Of a stretch of DNA of 64,000 bases, positions 1 to 12,195 are shown piece after piece. Positions within the stretch are counted from its first letter, which is position 1. The number at the start of each line of letters is the position of its first letter. Position numbers and translations under genes: made by a program. This DNA is from Prionace glauca (taxonomy: Eukaryota; Chordata; Chondrichthyes; Carcharhiniformes; Carcharhinidae), in assembly GCA_037974335.1 (NCBI GenBank), contig CM075760.1, positions 60,766,515-60,830,514 of the forward strand, in the 5' to 3' direction. The notes beneath the pieces were generated by a model. The model saw only the letters and a program-made list of their open reading frames with translations. It was not told the DNA's origin and searched no databases.

Positions 1-361
1 GGTGGATACCAAATTGATATATTCCATTCAACCACATTATTCCAATTTCTTTATTGTCCAGGAAAGTATATTCACAAATCTTTAAAACAGAAATTAAACA
101 TTCCCATTTAATTTCAGGTATTAACATTTTCTGTTTATTGTTGATGTCAGGCTCGGGTTGTTCCTCTTGGAGAAAAGGAGGCTGAGGGGAGATTTGATAG
201 AGACGGACAAGAGTGAGGAAGAATATTTTGATGCTGTGAATGGTAATGACCTGGAACTCGCTGTCTGTGAAGGTGGAGGAAGTGGAGACAATTACAAAGG
301 AAATTGGATGGGCATTTCAGGGGTTTTCAAACAGAAATGCTGACTAAATATCTCTTAACTT
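1..361. other. No gene recognised
   Basis: No coding feature is supported here. From about 150 to 240 the + strand resembles the C-terminal part of a CR1 reverse transcriptase (RRLRGDLIET-like residues), so this is probably an old CR1 relic. The sequence from about 240 to 350 resembles the downstream flank seen after other zinc finger exons in the window. Confidence 0.4.
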
Positions 362-642
362 CCAGCCTGGGCTCGATTCCTGGCTTGGGTCACTTCTGTT
401 TGGAGTTTACACATTCTCATTGTGTCGGCATGTGTTTCCTCCGGGTGCTCCGGTTTCCTCCCCAAATCTAAAGATGTGCAGGTTAGGTGGATTGGCCATG
501 CTAAATTGCCCCTTAGGTGTTAGGGGGAACCAGCTAAGGTAAATGCATGGAGTTATGGGGATAGGGCATGGGTGGGATTATGGTCTGTGCAGAGTCAATG
601 GGCTGAATGGCTTCCTTCTGCACCGTAGGGATTCGATGATTC
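362..642 (+). repeat. tRNA-derived SINE (elasmobranch HE1-like), 5' truncated
   Basis: The body carries the block seen in every SINE copy here: a TCCGGTTTCCTCC-like box, AAAGATGTGCAGGTTAGG, TTGGCCATGCTAAATTG and the tail CTTCTGCACYGTAGGGATTC. The tRNA-like head is mostly missing. The family name rests on recalled similarity to elasmobranch SINEs. Confidence 0.75.
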
Positions 643-847
643 CTAACACTCTGTCACTCTGTGATCCTTGTGAAATTCAAAACTAGATATTCACAACAGG
701 ACTCAAAGAGCATCAGCCCACTGGAGACAGAGTTGTGAGACCGGCCAGTCCAGCAGAAAGAAACCTTCCCCATTGACCAGCTGTGAGAATGAACAAAATG
801 CAGTTCTGGATGTAACTGAGAGCTGAAACAATAACAGCAGAATCCCA
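643..847 (-). other. Conserved 3' flank of a zinc finger exon
   Basis: This stretch recurs next to Z2 (6470-6700), Z3 (10300-10520), Z6 (23280-23480) and Z7 (29760-29960), always downstream of the stop. It marks the extent of the duplicated unit. No open frame is supported. Confidence 0.7.
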
Positions 848-1606
848 TTATTCATGAATGTGTTGGTGTCTCAGCAGGGTAAATGAATCTCTGAATCTCT
901 TCCCACATTGAGAGCAGGTGAACGGCCTCTCTCCAATGTGAACTCGCTGGTGCCTCAGCAGGTGGGATGAAACTCTGAATCCCTTCCCACACTGAGAGCA
1001 GGTAAAGGGCCTCTCCCCAGTGTGAAGTCGATGGTGTGCCAGCTGGGTGGATAACTGAGTGAATTTCTTCCCACACTGAGAGCAGGTGAACGGCCTCTCC
1101 CCAGTGTGAAGTCGCTCATGTGCCCGCAGGGTGGATGAATGACTGAATCCCTTCCCACACTGAGGGCAGCTGTATGGCCTCTCCCCAGTGTGAACTCGCT
1201 GGTGTGTCTGCAAGTGGGATAACTGAATGAATCCCTCTCCACACTGAGAGCAGATGAAAGGTCTCTCCCCGGTATGAACTCGCTGGTGTGTCCGCAGGTT
1301 GGATAACCGAGTGAATGCCTCACCACACTGAGAGCAGGTGAACGGTTTCTCCCCTGTATGAACTCGCTGGTGTGTCTGCAGATCAGATGAGTGAGTGAAT
1401 TCCTTCTCACACAGACAGCAGGTGAACGGTCTCTCCCCGGTGTGAACTCGCTGGTGCCTCTGCAGACTGGATGAATGACTGAATCCCTTCGCACACACAT
1501 GGCAGGTGAACGGTCTCTCCCCAGTGTGACTGCGTCGATGAGTTTCCAGGTCAGATGGGACTTTGAATCCCTTCCCACAGTCCCCACATTTCCACGGTTT
1601 CTCCAT
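848..1606 (-). CDS. C2H2 zinc finger protein Z1, nine fingers
   Basis: This terminal coding exon encodes a predicted 252-residue protein made almost only of nine tandem C2H2 fingers, with TGERPF/TGEKPF-type linkers. Such poly-finger proteins bind DNA in the nucleus, usually as transcription regulators. The first finger is [10 protein letters not shown], the last ends QHIHE and is followed by TAA. I chose the ATG of MEKPWKC because it sits in a strong Kozak context (GCCATGG) shared by the paralogues; the open frame continues upstream only to a non-ATG codon. All nine fingers keep both Cys and both His; one linker reads VHIGERPF. No KRAB, SCAN or BTB domain is visible; one could lie on an upstream exon. 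The exon probably begins at the acceptor near 1960. A matching exon 1 lies near 3381. Confidence 0.85.
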   Translation of the reverse strand: MEKPWKCGDCGKGFKVPSDLETHRRSHTGERPFTCHVCAKGFSHSSSLQRHQRVHTGERPFTCCLCEKEFTHSSDLQTHQRVHTGEKPFTCSQCGEAFTRLSNLRTHQRVHTGERPFICSQCGEGFIQLSHLQTHQRVHTGERPYSCPQCGKGFSHSSTLRAHERLHTGERPFTCSQCGKKFTQLSTQLAHHRLHTGERPFTCSQCGKGFRVSSHLLRHQRVHIGERPFTCSQCGKRFRDSFTLLRHQHIHE

Positions 1607-1960
1607 GGCGTGGGTGTCCCTGTGACTCTCCGGGTTAAACAATCAGTTAAATCTCACACAGATACAGTCTCTCCCCGCTGTGAATGCTGTGATGTATTTT
1701 CAGGCTGTGCACCTGATTAAAGCTCTTTCCACACTCTGCGCCGGAACACTCTCACTAGGGGGTGTGTTTGTGTGTCTTGGTGCTTTTTCAGTCACACAGA
1801 CGTTTAAAAACTTTTGAAGCAGAAAAACAGAGTAACATTTATTTCTTCTGGAATCAAATTCTCGATAATATTCAGGTCTTGATAAACTGAATGACTCTAT
1901 CAGATGTTGATGTGATGTTTGTTTTGCGTATTTGTCTGTAAATCCTCAGCTTCTGATATC
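1607..1960 (-). other. 5' part of the Z1 terminal exon with decayed fingers
   Basis: On the - strand the exon starts after TTTTACAG at GATATCAG, as in the paralogues. Before the ATG it encodes a recognisable lost finger (CGKSFNQVHSLKIHHSIHSG), followed by AACTGATTG, where TGA is in frame with the ATG. This is leader, not coding sequence. Confidence 0.6.
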
Positions 1961-2763
1961 CTGTAAAAGGAATTTACAAAAGTAATTATTGTAAGTACAG
2001 AATAGAAATTCAGAACAGACATTCTAGTTTCTAAGGAACATTCTTTCCTCCTTCATTCCCCAAAAGCTGTAAATCTTCATCCCACACACTCTCCCTCTAT
2101 TCTCACTCTGCTGTAACTAATATTCACCCTCCCAATTCTCCTGAAGGTTCTGATTCAGGCTGATTGACAGATCTATGTGAACTGCTTCCGACCCTACACA
2201 CAGACAGCTGAAAGTCTCCATGCAGGCTGCCAGACAGATATATTTCTATATGACTGGACTAACAATGTGTGGAATGTACAGAGCGGATTCACTTATTTTC
2301 AATTCAGTGGCTAAGGGCGGACAAGATGCCAGAGCCCAATCGTGTCCTTGTTCTTGTGTGGTGACCAGATTTGCACATAGTACTCTAGCTGTGTGCATTG
2401 TGCATAGCTCCGTCATAACCTCCTTTTCTTATATTCTATAACTCAGCTAACAAAGGGAAGTATCCCAATTCCCTTCTTAACTATTTCATTAATCTATCCT
2501 GCTGTCTTCAGGTTCCAATGGACATACACTCCAAGATTCTTCTGGTCCTCTGTACTTCCTGGAACCAACCATTCATCGTATGTTCCCTTGTCTGTTAGTT
2601 GTCCCAAAATGAATGATCTCATACTTTCCAGGGTTAAATTGAATTTGCTATTGCTCAGTTCATCTAACCAGCCCATTTGCACCCTGTTATAATCTGAGGC
2701 TTTGCTCCTCATCATTTATCACATCTATGAAATTATTAATCATAATTCTGACACATTTGTAAG
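1961..2763. other. Intron-like sequence of Z1 with a CR1 relic
   Basis: From 2040 to 2240 the sequence matches the non-coding segment upstream of the other finger exons (CCCCAAAAGCTGTAAATCT block, CAGGCTGCCAGACAGATAT block). From about 2300 to 2730 on the - strand lies a decayed CR1 piece with residues such as GWLDELSNSKFNL and NLGVYVHWNLKTAG. Confidence 0.55.
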
Positions 2764-3080
2764 GCCTTACAATAGCACAGTGGTTAGCATTGCTGCATCA
2801 TAGCACCAGGGACTCGAGTTCAATTCTGGTCTCAGGTCACTGTCTGTGTGAAGTTGCACATTTTCCCGTGTCTGTGTGGGTTTCCTCCAGGTATTCTGGT
2901 TTCCTCACACAATCCAAAGATGTGCAGGTTAGGTTGATTGCCTATGGCAAATTGACCCTACTGTCAGGTGGATTATCAGGGTAATCTGGGGGGGTTCAGC
3001 GAAGAGGGCTTGGGATTGTAGTCAGTGCAGACTTGGTGGGCCGAATGGCCTCCTTCTGCACTGTAGGGATTCTATGACTA
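2764..3080 (+). repeat. tRNA-derived SINE, near full length
   Basis: The head has a tRNA-like A box (TAGCACAGTGGTTAGCA) and a B-box-like GAGTTCAATTC. The body continues to the tail CTTCTGCACTGTAGGGATTC followed by TATGACT. Confidence 0.8.
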
Positions 3081-3380
3081 ATGTGCACAATATTAATTTA
3101 TTGTCAGCCTTAACTGTCAGCCATCTCCTGGGGAAAACGGCCCTTTAATTGTCAACATTAGAAAACAGACCATCCTTTTAGTCAGACAAATAAATGTGTC
3201 AAGCTGAGGGAGCAAAGGATGTCAATGAGTTTCAGAGAGAGAGAGATCTGGGCCAACCTTTCCAGAGGCTACACTCTCCCTGGATTCACTTCCTTTCCCT
3301 TCAGTTGCTCCAAGTCCCCAATTTCCCCCAGAATGAGAAAAGAAACGGAAAGTGGGGGGGAAAGAAAGCGTTTTACTCAC

Positions 3381-3854
3381 AGATGTTGCTGATAGGAGAA
3401 GTTTGAGTCTGTCTGAAGCTCAGTCTTCACTCAGGGAGAGAAACCAGTAGCAACTTTGCAGGGCAGGAATGGAAGCTCCATGCAGGGATTGACACCAGGC
3501 CCAGGCTCTGATTGGCTGGAGGACCAGTTCCCATCCGGTCCTCCATGCGTTGCCATTGGTCAATCTCCCGCATGTCGACAATGAGTGGGCGAAACCCGAG
3601 CCCACATGGGGGTGGGCGGGGCTCTGAGCTGGTGTCCAATCCGCCGTGTCTTGCTTCTGTAACCAGTGATATTGCTGCCAATGGGACAGTGTGTGCTGGG
3701 AACGCCCCTGTGTCCCTGTGACGTCACAATGGAGCCCTGCCTGACTCAGCCAATAGTAATCACTCTGCTCCGCGGTGACGTCTGCAGGTTCAGGCGCGCG
3801 GACCCGGGAGCCCCGACCCGCCCATTGTTCTCCCAGTTTGTACATTCCACACAT
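3381..3854 (-). promoter_or_regulatory. CpG-rich promoter and non-coding exon 1 region for Z1
   Basis: On the - strand exon 1 ends at 3381 with the donor TCT|GTGAGTAAAACGC, a junction conserved before Z4, Z5 and Z6. Upstream lie several CCAAT/ATTGG boxes (about 3511, 3553, 3678, 3751), a palindromic CRE TGACGTCA at 3719-3726 and a second TGACGTCT at 3776-3783. The same CRE/CCAAT arrangement recurs in the other promoter blocks. The right side is cut by a Penelope-like insertion at 3855. Confidence 0.6.
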
Positions 3855-4829
3855 GATGTGGGTATGCCGGCGTTGGACTGGCACAAACACAGTAAAAAGT
3901 CTGACAACACCAGGTTTTAGTCCAACCGATTTATTTGATAATATTCTCACAAGCTTTCGGGGTTAGCCCCTTCGTCAGGTGAATGGAGAGTTCTGGCCTC
4001 AGACAGAGCATATAAAGCACAGACAGTTTAGAGATTACTGATTAGAATGCGAATCCTGACACCTAACCTGCTGTTCAAGACCTGAAGTGGCTGATAATGT
4101 AAGTGGAAGGAGCACGGATCACAGGTTAAAGAGAAGTGTATTGTCTCCAGACAGTACAGTAAGTGAGGTTTTGCAAACCCAGGCAAGTCACGGGGGTTAC
4201 AGATAGTGCGACATGAACCCAAGATGGAGAATGCAAGAAAGGATGTCCCAAGGCATGGTACATTGGGGAGACCATGCAGACGCTACGACAATGGATGAAT
4301 GAACATCGCTCGACAGTCACCAGGCAAGAGTGTTCCCTTCCTGTTGGCGAACACTTCAGTAGTCACGGGCATTCAGCCTCTGACCTTCGGGTAAGCATTC
4401 TCCAAGGCGGCCTTCACGACGCACGACAGCGCAGAGTCGCTGAACAGAGACTGATAGCCAAGTTCCGCACACATGAGGACGGTCTCAACAGGGATCTTGG
4501 GTTCATGTCGCACTATCTGTAACCCCCGTGACTTGCCTGGGTTTGCAAAACCTCACTTACTGTACTGTCTGGAGACAATACACATCTCTTTAAACTGTGA
4601 TCAGTGCTCCTTCCACTCACATTATCAGCCACTTCAGGTCTTGAACAGCAGGTTAGGTGTAAGGATTTGCATTCTAATCAGCAATCTCTAAACTGTCTGT
4701 GCTTTATATGCTCTGTCTGAGGCCAGAACTCTCCATTCACCTGACGAAGGGGCTAACCCCGAAAGCTTGTGAGTATATTATCAAATAAATAGGTTGGACT
4801 AAAACCTGGTGTTGTCAGACTTTTTACTG
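3855..4829 (+). mobile_element. Penelope-like element fragment with inverted terminal copies
   Basis: Two near-identical arms of about 340 bp lie in inverted orientation (left about 3889-4235, right about 4490-4829). Between them, and running into the right arm, is a + strand frame at 4274-4522. It encodes the C-terminal GIY-YIG-type nuclease part known from Penelope-like retroelements (MQTLRQWMNEHRST, GGLHDARQRRVAEQRLI, LGFMSHYL). The reverse transcriptase is absent. A 12-bp direct repeat CATTCCACACAT flanks the whole unit (3843-3854 and 4830-4841), so it inserted as one piece. Inverted terminal copies are known for this class. Assignment rests on recognised protein motifs. Confidence 0.75.
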
Positions 4830-4915
4830 CATTCCACACATTGTCAGTCCAGTCAGATAGACAGATATCTGTCTGGCAGCCTGCATGGAGACTTTCAGCT
4901 CTCTGTGTCCAGGAC

Positions 4916-5125
4916 AGGATGTGGAGATGCCGGCGTTGGACAGGGGTAAACACAATAAGAAGTCTCACAACACCAGTTTTAAGTCCAACCAGTTTATTTG
5001 ATAGTAATCCCACAAGCTTTCGGAAACGGTGTTCCTTCGTCAGGTGTGTGGAAGGTTCTGGTCGGAGAAAGGCATATAAAGACACACACAATTTACAGAA
5101 TACTGATTAGAATGCAAGTTGCATT
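4916..5125 (+). repeat. Penelope-like terminal repeat, solo
   Basis: It begins GGATGTGGAGATGCCGGCG and contains the shared core CACAAGCTTTCGG and CCTTCGTCAGG. It is related to the arms of the element at 3855-4829 but of a different subtype. Confidence 0.7.
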
Positions 5126-5189
5126 AACTCACACTGTCACAATAGGATGCTACTGGGGATTTATGGTTTGGATATCAAGAGAGGCTGGA

Positions 5190-5605
5190 TAGACTGGCAC
5201 TTTTTTTCTCTAGAACATAGGATGTTTGGGGTGAACTTATAGAGATCTATAAAATAATGAGGGGCGTAGATCAGCTAGATAGTCAACATTCTTTCCCGAA
5301 TGTAGGGGAGTCTAAAACTAGAGGGCATAGGTTTAAGGTGAGGGGAGAGATACAAAAGGGTCCAGAGGGGCATTTTTTTCACACAGATTGTGGTGAGTGT
5401 CTGGAAACAGATGCCAGAGGTAGTAATAGAGGTGGGTACAATTTTGTATTTTAAAAAGCTTTTGGAGAGTTACAAGGGTAAGAGGGGTATCGAGGGGATT
5501 ATGGGCCAAATGTGAACAACTGGGACTAGCACAGGGGTTAAAAAAGGGGCAGCATGGACAAGTTGGGCTGAAGGACCATTTCCATGCTGTAAACCTCAAT
5601 GACTA
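5190..5605 (+). repeat. CR1-type LINE 3' end, decayed
   Basis: Residues like the CR1 C-terminus (RGHRFKVRG) can be followed, then a 3' tail with TTGGGCTGAAGGACCATTTCC and CTGTAAACCT. The frame is broken. Confidence 0.6.
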
Positions 5606-5609
5606 AATG

Positions 5610-6165
5610 AAAGGTTAGCTTAACTGTCTGCTGAAAGGTTAACTTTTCTACAGAATCTAAAGGGGTGGGGAATGAGAGAAGAAATTTGGCACACACTTAC
5701 ATCATTTTTACATAATTTTAAAAAAACTTCTCTAACAAAAGTTGATTTTAAAATTCATCTATTAATTTTTTTTGTTCGCTTCCTCAACCTAATTAATTTA
5801 ATAGTTTTTGTTAGGGATGGGTAACTTCTGCTCTTTCTAAATCGTTCACACATTTTGTTAATTCTGCATGGGCTCGGAGATTCAGAACCCAGACTTTATC
5901 ATCCTTATCATTTTTCTCCTTTTTCCACCATTCCCTCTGTTTTGTGGGAGGGTTGTGGGGATTCTAATCAGACCAAATCATTTTATCATAAAAGTAAAAT
6001 ACTATGGATGCTGGAATCTGAAACAAAAACAGAAAATGCTGAAAATCTCAGCACCTGTGAAGAATGGAGCCAAAGTTTTGATACTGGATGACCCTTAATA
6101 ACAGCTCTTATGAAGTATCATCCAGACTAAAAACGTTAGCTCTATTCTCTAATCATTTTATCGAT
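5610..6165. repeat. Left arm of a large inverted duplication
   Basis: This stretch reads as the reverse complement of about 11630-12195, with shared blocks such as CCTAAAGGGGTGGGGA, TTTTTGTTAGGGATGGGTAA and CAAATCATTTTATCATAAAAG. Within it, 5990-6160 also resembles a dispersed shark repeat (ATGCTGGAATCTGAAACAAA). Confidence 0.75.
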
Positions 6166-6184
6166 ACATTTGTTGTTCTTAGTT

Positions 6185-6460
6185 TTAGGTTTCAAGTGAG
6201 AGGGGAGAGTTACAAAAGGGTCCAGAGAGGCAATTTTTCACTTAGATGGTGGTGAGTGTCTGGAACAAGTTACCAGAGGCAATATTAGAGGCAGGGACAA
6301 TCCTGTTTTTTAAAAAGCATTTAGACATTTACATGGGTACAGAGGGATATGGACAAAATATGGGCAATTGGGATTAGCTTAGTAGTAAAAACTAAGTGGC
6401 ATGGACACATTGGGCCAAAGGGCCTGTTTCCATGCTGTAAATCTCTATACCTCTGTAACT
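6185..6460 (+). repeat. CR1-type LINE 3' end, decayed
   Basis: It matches the 5190-5605 repeat (GGTGGTGAGTGTCTGGAA, CATTGGGCCAAAGGGCCTG, CATGCTGTAAATCTCTA). It precedes the conserved Z2 3' flank. Confidence 0.6.
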
Positions 6461-6687
6461 TCCTAACACCCTGTCACTCTGTGATTCTTGTGAAATTTGA
6501 AACCAGGTATTCACAACAAGACTCAAAGATCATCAGTCCACTGGAGTCAAAGTCATGACACTGGCCAATCCAGCAGAAAGAAATCCTCTGACTGTCCCCA
6601 TTGATCAACTGTGAGAATGAACAAAATGCAATCCTGGATGTAATTGAGAGCAGAAACACTAACCGCAGAATTCAACCCCTGGAATCA

Positions 6688-8144
<1,457 letters not shown>

Positions 8145-8625
8145 GGTGCAGGTGTCCTTGCCTGTCTCTTGGGTGGACAATCAGTTGAAGTCTCGTCAAC
8201 ACACACAACACGTATACAGTCTCTCCCCACTGTGAATGGTGTGATATTTATTCAGGCTGTGTAACTGATTAAAACTCTTTAGTCAGTGCACTGGAACACT
8301 CTCACTCGAGTGTGGCAGTGTGTTGGTGCTTTTCCAGTCACACTGATGGTCGAAATCGTTTCAAATCAATAGACTGGACAACGATTTCTCCTTCTAGATT
8401 CAATGGCCGATGATATTCAGGTCTCTGTCAGATCTAGACGTGAGATTTTGGCCTGTGATTCCTCTTTCAATATCCTCTAAAACAAATTTATAAAATTCAT
8501 CACTGTCAGTATAGGATAGAAATTCAGAACAGACAAGTCTATAGTCTACAGTCCATTGTTTCTATGGAACATACTTACCTCTCTCATTCCCCAAAAGCTG
8601 TAAATCTCCATCCCACACACTCTCC
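8145..8625 (-). other. 5' leader and upstream non-coding part of Z2
   Basis: It holds the decayed-finger leader as in other copies, an acceptor-like CTAAAACAAA segment near 8478, and the CCCCAAAAGCTGTAAATCT block. On the - strand a good donor AGAG|GTAAGT lies at 8579/8578, not seen in the other copies. Confidence 0.5.
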
Positions 8626-8629
8626 CTCA

Positions 8630-9188
8630 TTCTCACTCAACACCGGGGACCAGGTTGGAGTCCCGGCCCGGGGGGAGGGGGAGATCACCGAGCGGCTTCT
8701 CGCTCTGGCCGGAGCCGCCAGCCGCTTGTCTGGAAACCTTGGCTCGAGGAGGGAGTGGGGGCGGGGCTCCCGGGATAGCGCCCGGGCCTGCGCACTGAGA
8801 CTTGGAGACGTCACCGCGGAGTAGAGTGATTGCTATTGGCTGATTCAGGCACGGCTCCATTGTGCCGTCACAATGACTCAGAGGGGCGTTACCAGCACAC
8901 AGTGTCCTGTTTACTGCAAAATCACTGGTTAGAGAAATAAAACACCGCGGATTGGACACCAGCTCAGCGCGGCTGGCAGTCAAAGCCCCGCCCACCCCCA
9001 CGTGAGCTCGGGTTCCACCCCCTCATTGCTTACGTGCGGGAGATTGGCCAATGGTAACGCGTGGAAAGCCGGATGGGTGCTGGTCCTCCAGCCAATCAGA
9101 GTGTGTGCTTAGTGGCAATGGCGGCAGTGGTCTTTTCTCGTTGTGTGAATGAAGATTGAGCTTCAGACTCCAACTTCCTCCTGTCTCT
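8630..9188. promoter_or_regulatory. Shared CpG-rich promoter between Z2 and Z3
   Basis: This GC-rich block lies between divergent genes. It has the module GGGGGAGATCACCGAGCGGC (8674-8695 area) also found at 16.94 and 27.64 kb, and a composite element GACGTCACCGCGG followed by a CTATTGGCTGA inverted CCAAT box (8806-8846). A second CRE-like CCGTCACAATG lies near 8866. On the + strand exon 1 would end at 9188, but its donor reads GTCAGTAAAG instead of GTGAGTAAAA. Confidence 0.6.
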
Positions 9189-9590
9189 GTCAGTAAAGCG
9201 CTTTCTTTTTTCCCCTTTTCCATTTCTTTTCTCGGGGAAATTAGAGACTTGCAGCAACTGAAGGGCAAGGAAGTGAATCCAATCTGTATATTTCACACAT
9301 TGTTAGTCCAGTGACATAAACATATATCTGTTTGGCAGTCTGCATGCAGATTTTCAGCTCTCTGTGTCCAGAACTGGAAGCAGTGAGCATGGATATGTCA
9401 ATCAGCACATTCAGGAGAGTTGGCAGGCTGAATGTTAGATACAGCAGAGTGAGAATGGAGGGAGAGTGTGTGGGATGGAGATTTACAGCTTTTGGGGAAT
9501 AATAGAGGAAATAATGTTCACAGAAAGTAAAATTGTTCTGAATTTCTATCCTGTACTTACAATAATTACTTTTGCAAATTCCTTTTACAG

Positions 9591-9788
9591 GATATCAGAA
9601 GGTCAGGATTTTCAGGCAAAAACTCAAAACAAACATCACATCAACATCTGACCGAGCCATTCAATTTATCGGGATCTGAATATTATCAACATTTCATTGA
9701 GAGTGGGGAGAGAGTGTACTCATGTTCTGTGTGTGGTTGAGGCTCCAACTGATTGTCCACCCAGGAGAACGGCAAGGACGCCTGCACC
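9591..9788 (+). other. 5' part of the Z3 terminal exon
   Basis: The acceptor CCTTTTACAG ends at 9590 and the exon starts GATATCAG. The leader holds a lost finger with the in-frame CCAACTGATTG before the ATG. Confidence 0.55.
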
Positions 9789-10295
9789 ATGGAGAAACCA
9801 TGGAAATGTGCAGACTGTGGAAAGAGATATGGGTACCCATCTGAGCTCGAAGCTCATTGGCGCAGTCACACAGGGGAGAGGCCGTTCACCTGCACTCAGT
9901 GTGGGGAGGGATTCAGTGATTCATCCGGCCAGATAAGACACCAGTGAATTCACACTGGGGAGAAACCGTTCACCTGCTCTCAGTGTGGGCAGGGATTCAG
10001 TCAATCATCCAACCTGCGGACACACCAACGAGTTCACACTGGGGAGAGACCATTCACTTGCTCTCAGTGTGGAAAGGGATTCAGTAAGTCATCCAGCCTG
10101 CGAAGACACCAGCGAGTTCACACTGGGGAGAAACCATTCACCTGCTCTCAGTGTGGGAATGGATTCACTGACCTCTCCAACCTGTGCACACACCAGCGAG
10201 TTCACACTGGGGAGAGGCCATTCACTTGCTCTGTGTGTGGGAAGGGATTCAGAGTTTCATCCCACCTGCTGAGACATCAACAAGTTCATGAATGA
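9789..10295 (+). pseudogene. C2H2 zinc finger gene Z3, six fingers with an internal stop
   Basis: The frame runs from the ATG of MEKPWKC (CACCATGG) to GAATGA at 10295 and would give 168 residues with six fingers. A TGA replaces the expected CGA arginine codon at about 9945 at the end of finger 2 (IRHQ[12 protein letters not shown]), the typical result of CpG decay. All later fingers keep their Cys and His and the frame is otherwise open. The unit forms the right half of an inverted duplication with Z2. Expression would give only two fingers, so it is probably a young pseudogene. Confidence 0.8.
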
Positions 10296-11400
10296 TTCCA
10301 GAGGTTGGATTCTGCTGTTATTGTTTCTGCTCTCAATTACATCCAGAACTGCATCTTGTTTATTCTCACAGTTGATCAATGGGGAGAGGGTCAGAGGGTT
10401 TCTTTCTGCTGGACTGGTCGGTCTCAGCCTCCAGCGGGCTGATGCTCTTTGAGCTTTGTTGCAATTGCCTGGTTTCAGATTTAGCAAGAATCACAGAGTG
10501 ACAGGGTGTTAGGAAGGTCAGAGATATTTAGTCAGTATTTCTGTTTGAAACCCCCCCAGATGCCCATCCAATTTCCTTTGTAATTGATTGTTTCCACTTC
10601 CTCCACCCTCATAGGGAGCGAATCCCAATCAATACCATTCACTGCAGCAAAATATTCTTCCTCACATTCCTCCCCCTGCATCTCTGATTCAAAACCTTAA
10701 ATCTGTGCCCCCCTCATCCTTGTCCCATCAGCGAATGGGAACAACTTTTCTTTGTCCACCTTATCTAAACCTAAGAATCTTGTCCACCTCTTTCAAACCT
10801 CCCCTCAACCTCCTTTGCTCCAAGGGGAACAACCCCAGCCTGACATTGTCAATAAAGAACAAACTAACAGAATAAGTTAATACCAGAAATCAAATGGGAA
10901 TGTTTAATTTCTGTTTTAAAAATATTGTGAAAGTACTGTCCTGGACAAGAAAGGAATTAGAAAAACTCACCTTGGGTGTGGTTGAATGGAATATATTCTC
11001 CCTCCCTAACAGCACTGTGGATGTACTTACACCTCAGGCATTGTAGCAGTTCAAGAAGGCAGTGTTGGGGTTGACCGTGGCTGAGGCAGCTACATACAGC
11101 CACATATTCTGTGATAATTGATGGACTGCAGATTGAATGTGAGGCATTATGGGACTGGACTGTCTTGACCACATTCCTGTGACGGCTCAGTTTCTGCAAT
11201 CACAGACCATTAAAGCTGCTTAGCAGGGTCCCAACACAGGACCTGGTGAGAATATTTACTAGGAATGAGTTGGAATTAAACTTATCCCAGGACCGGCTGG
11301 CGTTCAGCGGCTGAGATACCCGAATCTGTAAAAAGTGGGGTCTGACCAATCAACAAACAGTGGTAGGTAGTTGGTTAAGAAATTAAAAATCGTTTTGAGG
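10296..11400 (+). repeat. Duplicated 3' flank, shared with the region after Z7
   Basis: This stretch is closely similar in the same orientation to about 29760-30965 (GGCATTATGGGACTGGACTG, CCATTAAAGCTGCTTAGCAGG, ATCAACAAACAGTGGTAGG). Inside it, about 10560-10850, is an old CR1 3' piece on the - strand. No gene is seen. Confidence 0.75.
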
Positions 11401-11629
11401 CATTACTAACTTATCAGCAATTTGTAATAAGAACTGTGAGGGACATATAAACTGATATTTGGTGAAGTGACGGTATACTCCAAGTAGCACTGGATTGAAA
11501 AGCAGACCTCTGAAAGTAGATTCTAACAGTTATAATCTTACCCCATCATGGCCAGTGAAAAATCAGATCTCGAGTGGGGACCAGACATGTCTCTTACCTG
11601 TCATTTAGAAACTAAGAACAAGAAGCTTA
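11401..11629. other. Nothing recognised
   Basis: AT-rich sequence without an open frame or repeat I recognise. Confidence 0.4.
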
Positions 11630-12195
11630 TAGATAAAATGATTAGAGAATAGAGCCAACATTTCGATTCTGGATGACACTTTGTAAAAAGCTCTTATGAA
11701 TGGTCACCCAGACTCAAAACATTGGCTCTAATCTCTCTCAACAGATGCTGTCAGACCTGCTGAGATCTTCCAGCATTTTCTGTTTTAGTTTTGGATTCCA
11801 GCATCCGCAGTATTTTACTTTTATGATAAAATGATTCGGTCTGACCCTCTCACAAAACAGAGAGTGTGGTGGCAGAAGAGAAAAAGGATAAGGATGATAA
11901 AGTCTGGGTTCTGATTCTCCAAGCCCATGTAGAATTAACAAAATGAGTCAACCAGTTTATAAAGAACAGAAATTACCCATCCCTAACAAAAACTGATTAA
12001 ATCAAAATAATTAGGTTGGTGAATATAACAAAAAAATTAATGATGAAGTTTAAAATCAAGTTTGTTTTGTTGTTAGGGAAATTTTTTAAAATTGTGTATA
12101 CTGACGTAATTGTGTGTCAAGTTTTTGTTGCTCACTCCCCACCCCTTTAGGTTCTGTAGAAAAGTTGACCCTTTCAACAGACAGTTTGTTTGTTT
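11630..12195. repeat. Right arm of the large inverted duplication
   Basis: Reverse-complement match to 5610-6165. The midpoint of the two arms, about 8.9 kb, falls in the shared Z2/Z3 promoter. Confidence 0.75.

Noticed and set aside
955-1587. Long open frames of the type [11 protein letters not shown] across finger exons, on the same strand as the genes
   Set aside because: They are out-of-frame readings of the 84-base finger repeat. They lack any domain and exist wherever a finger array lies.
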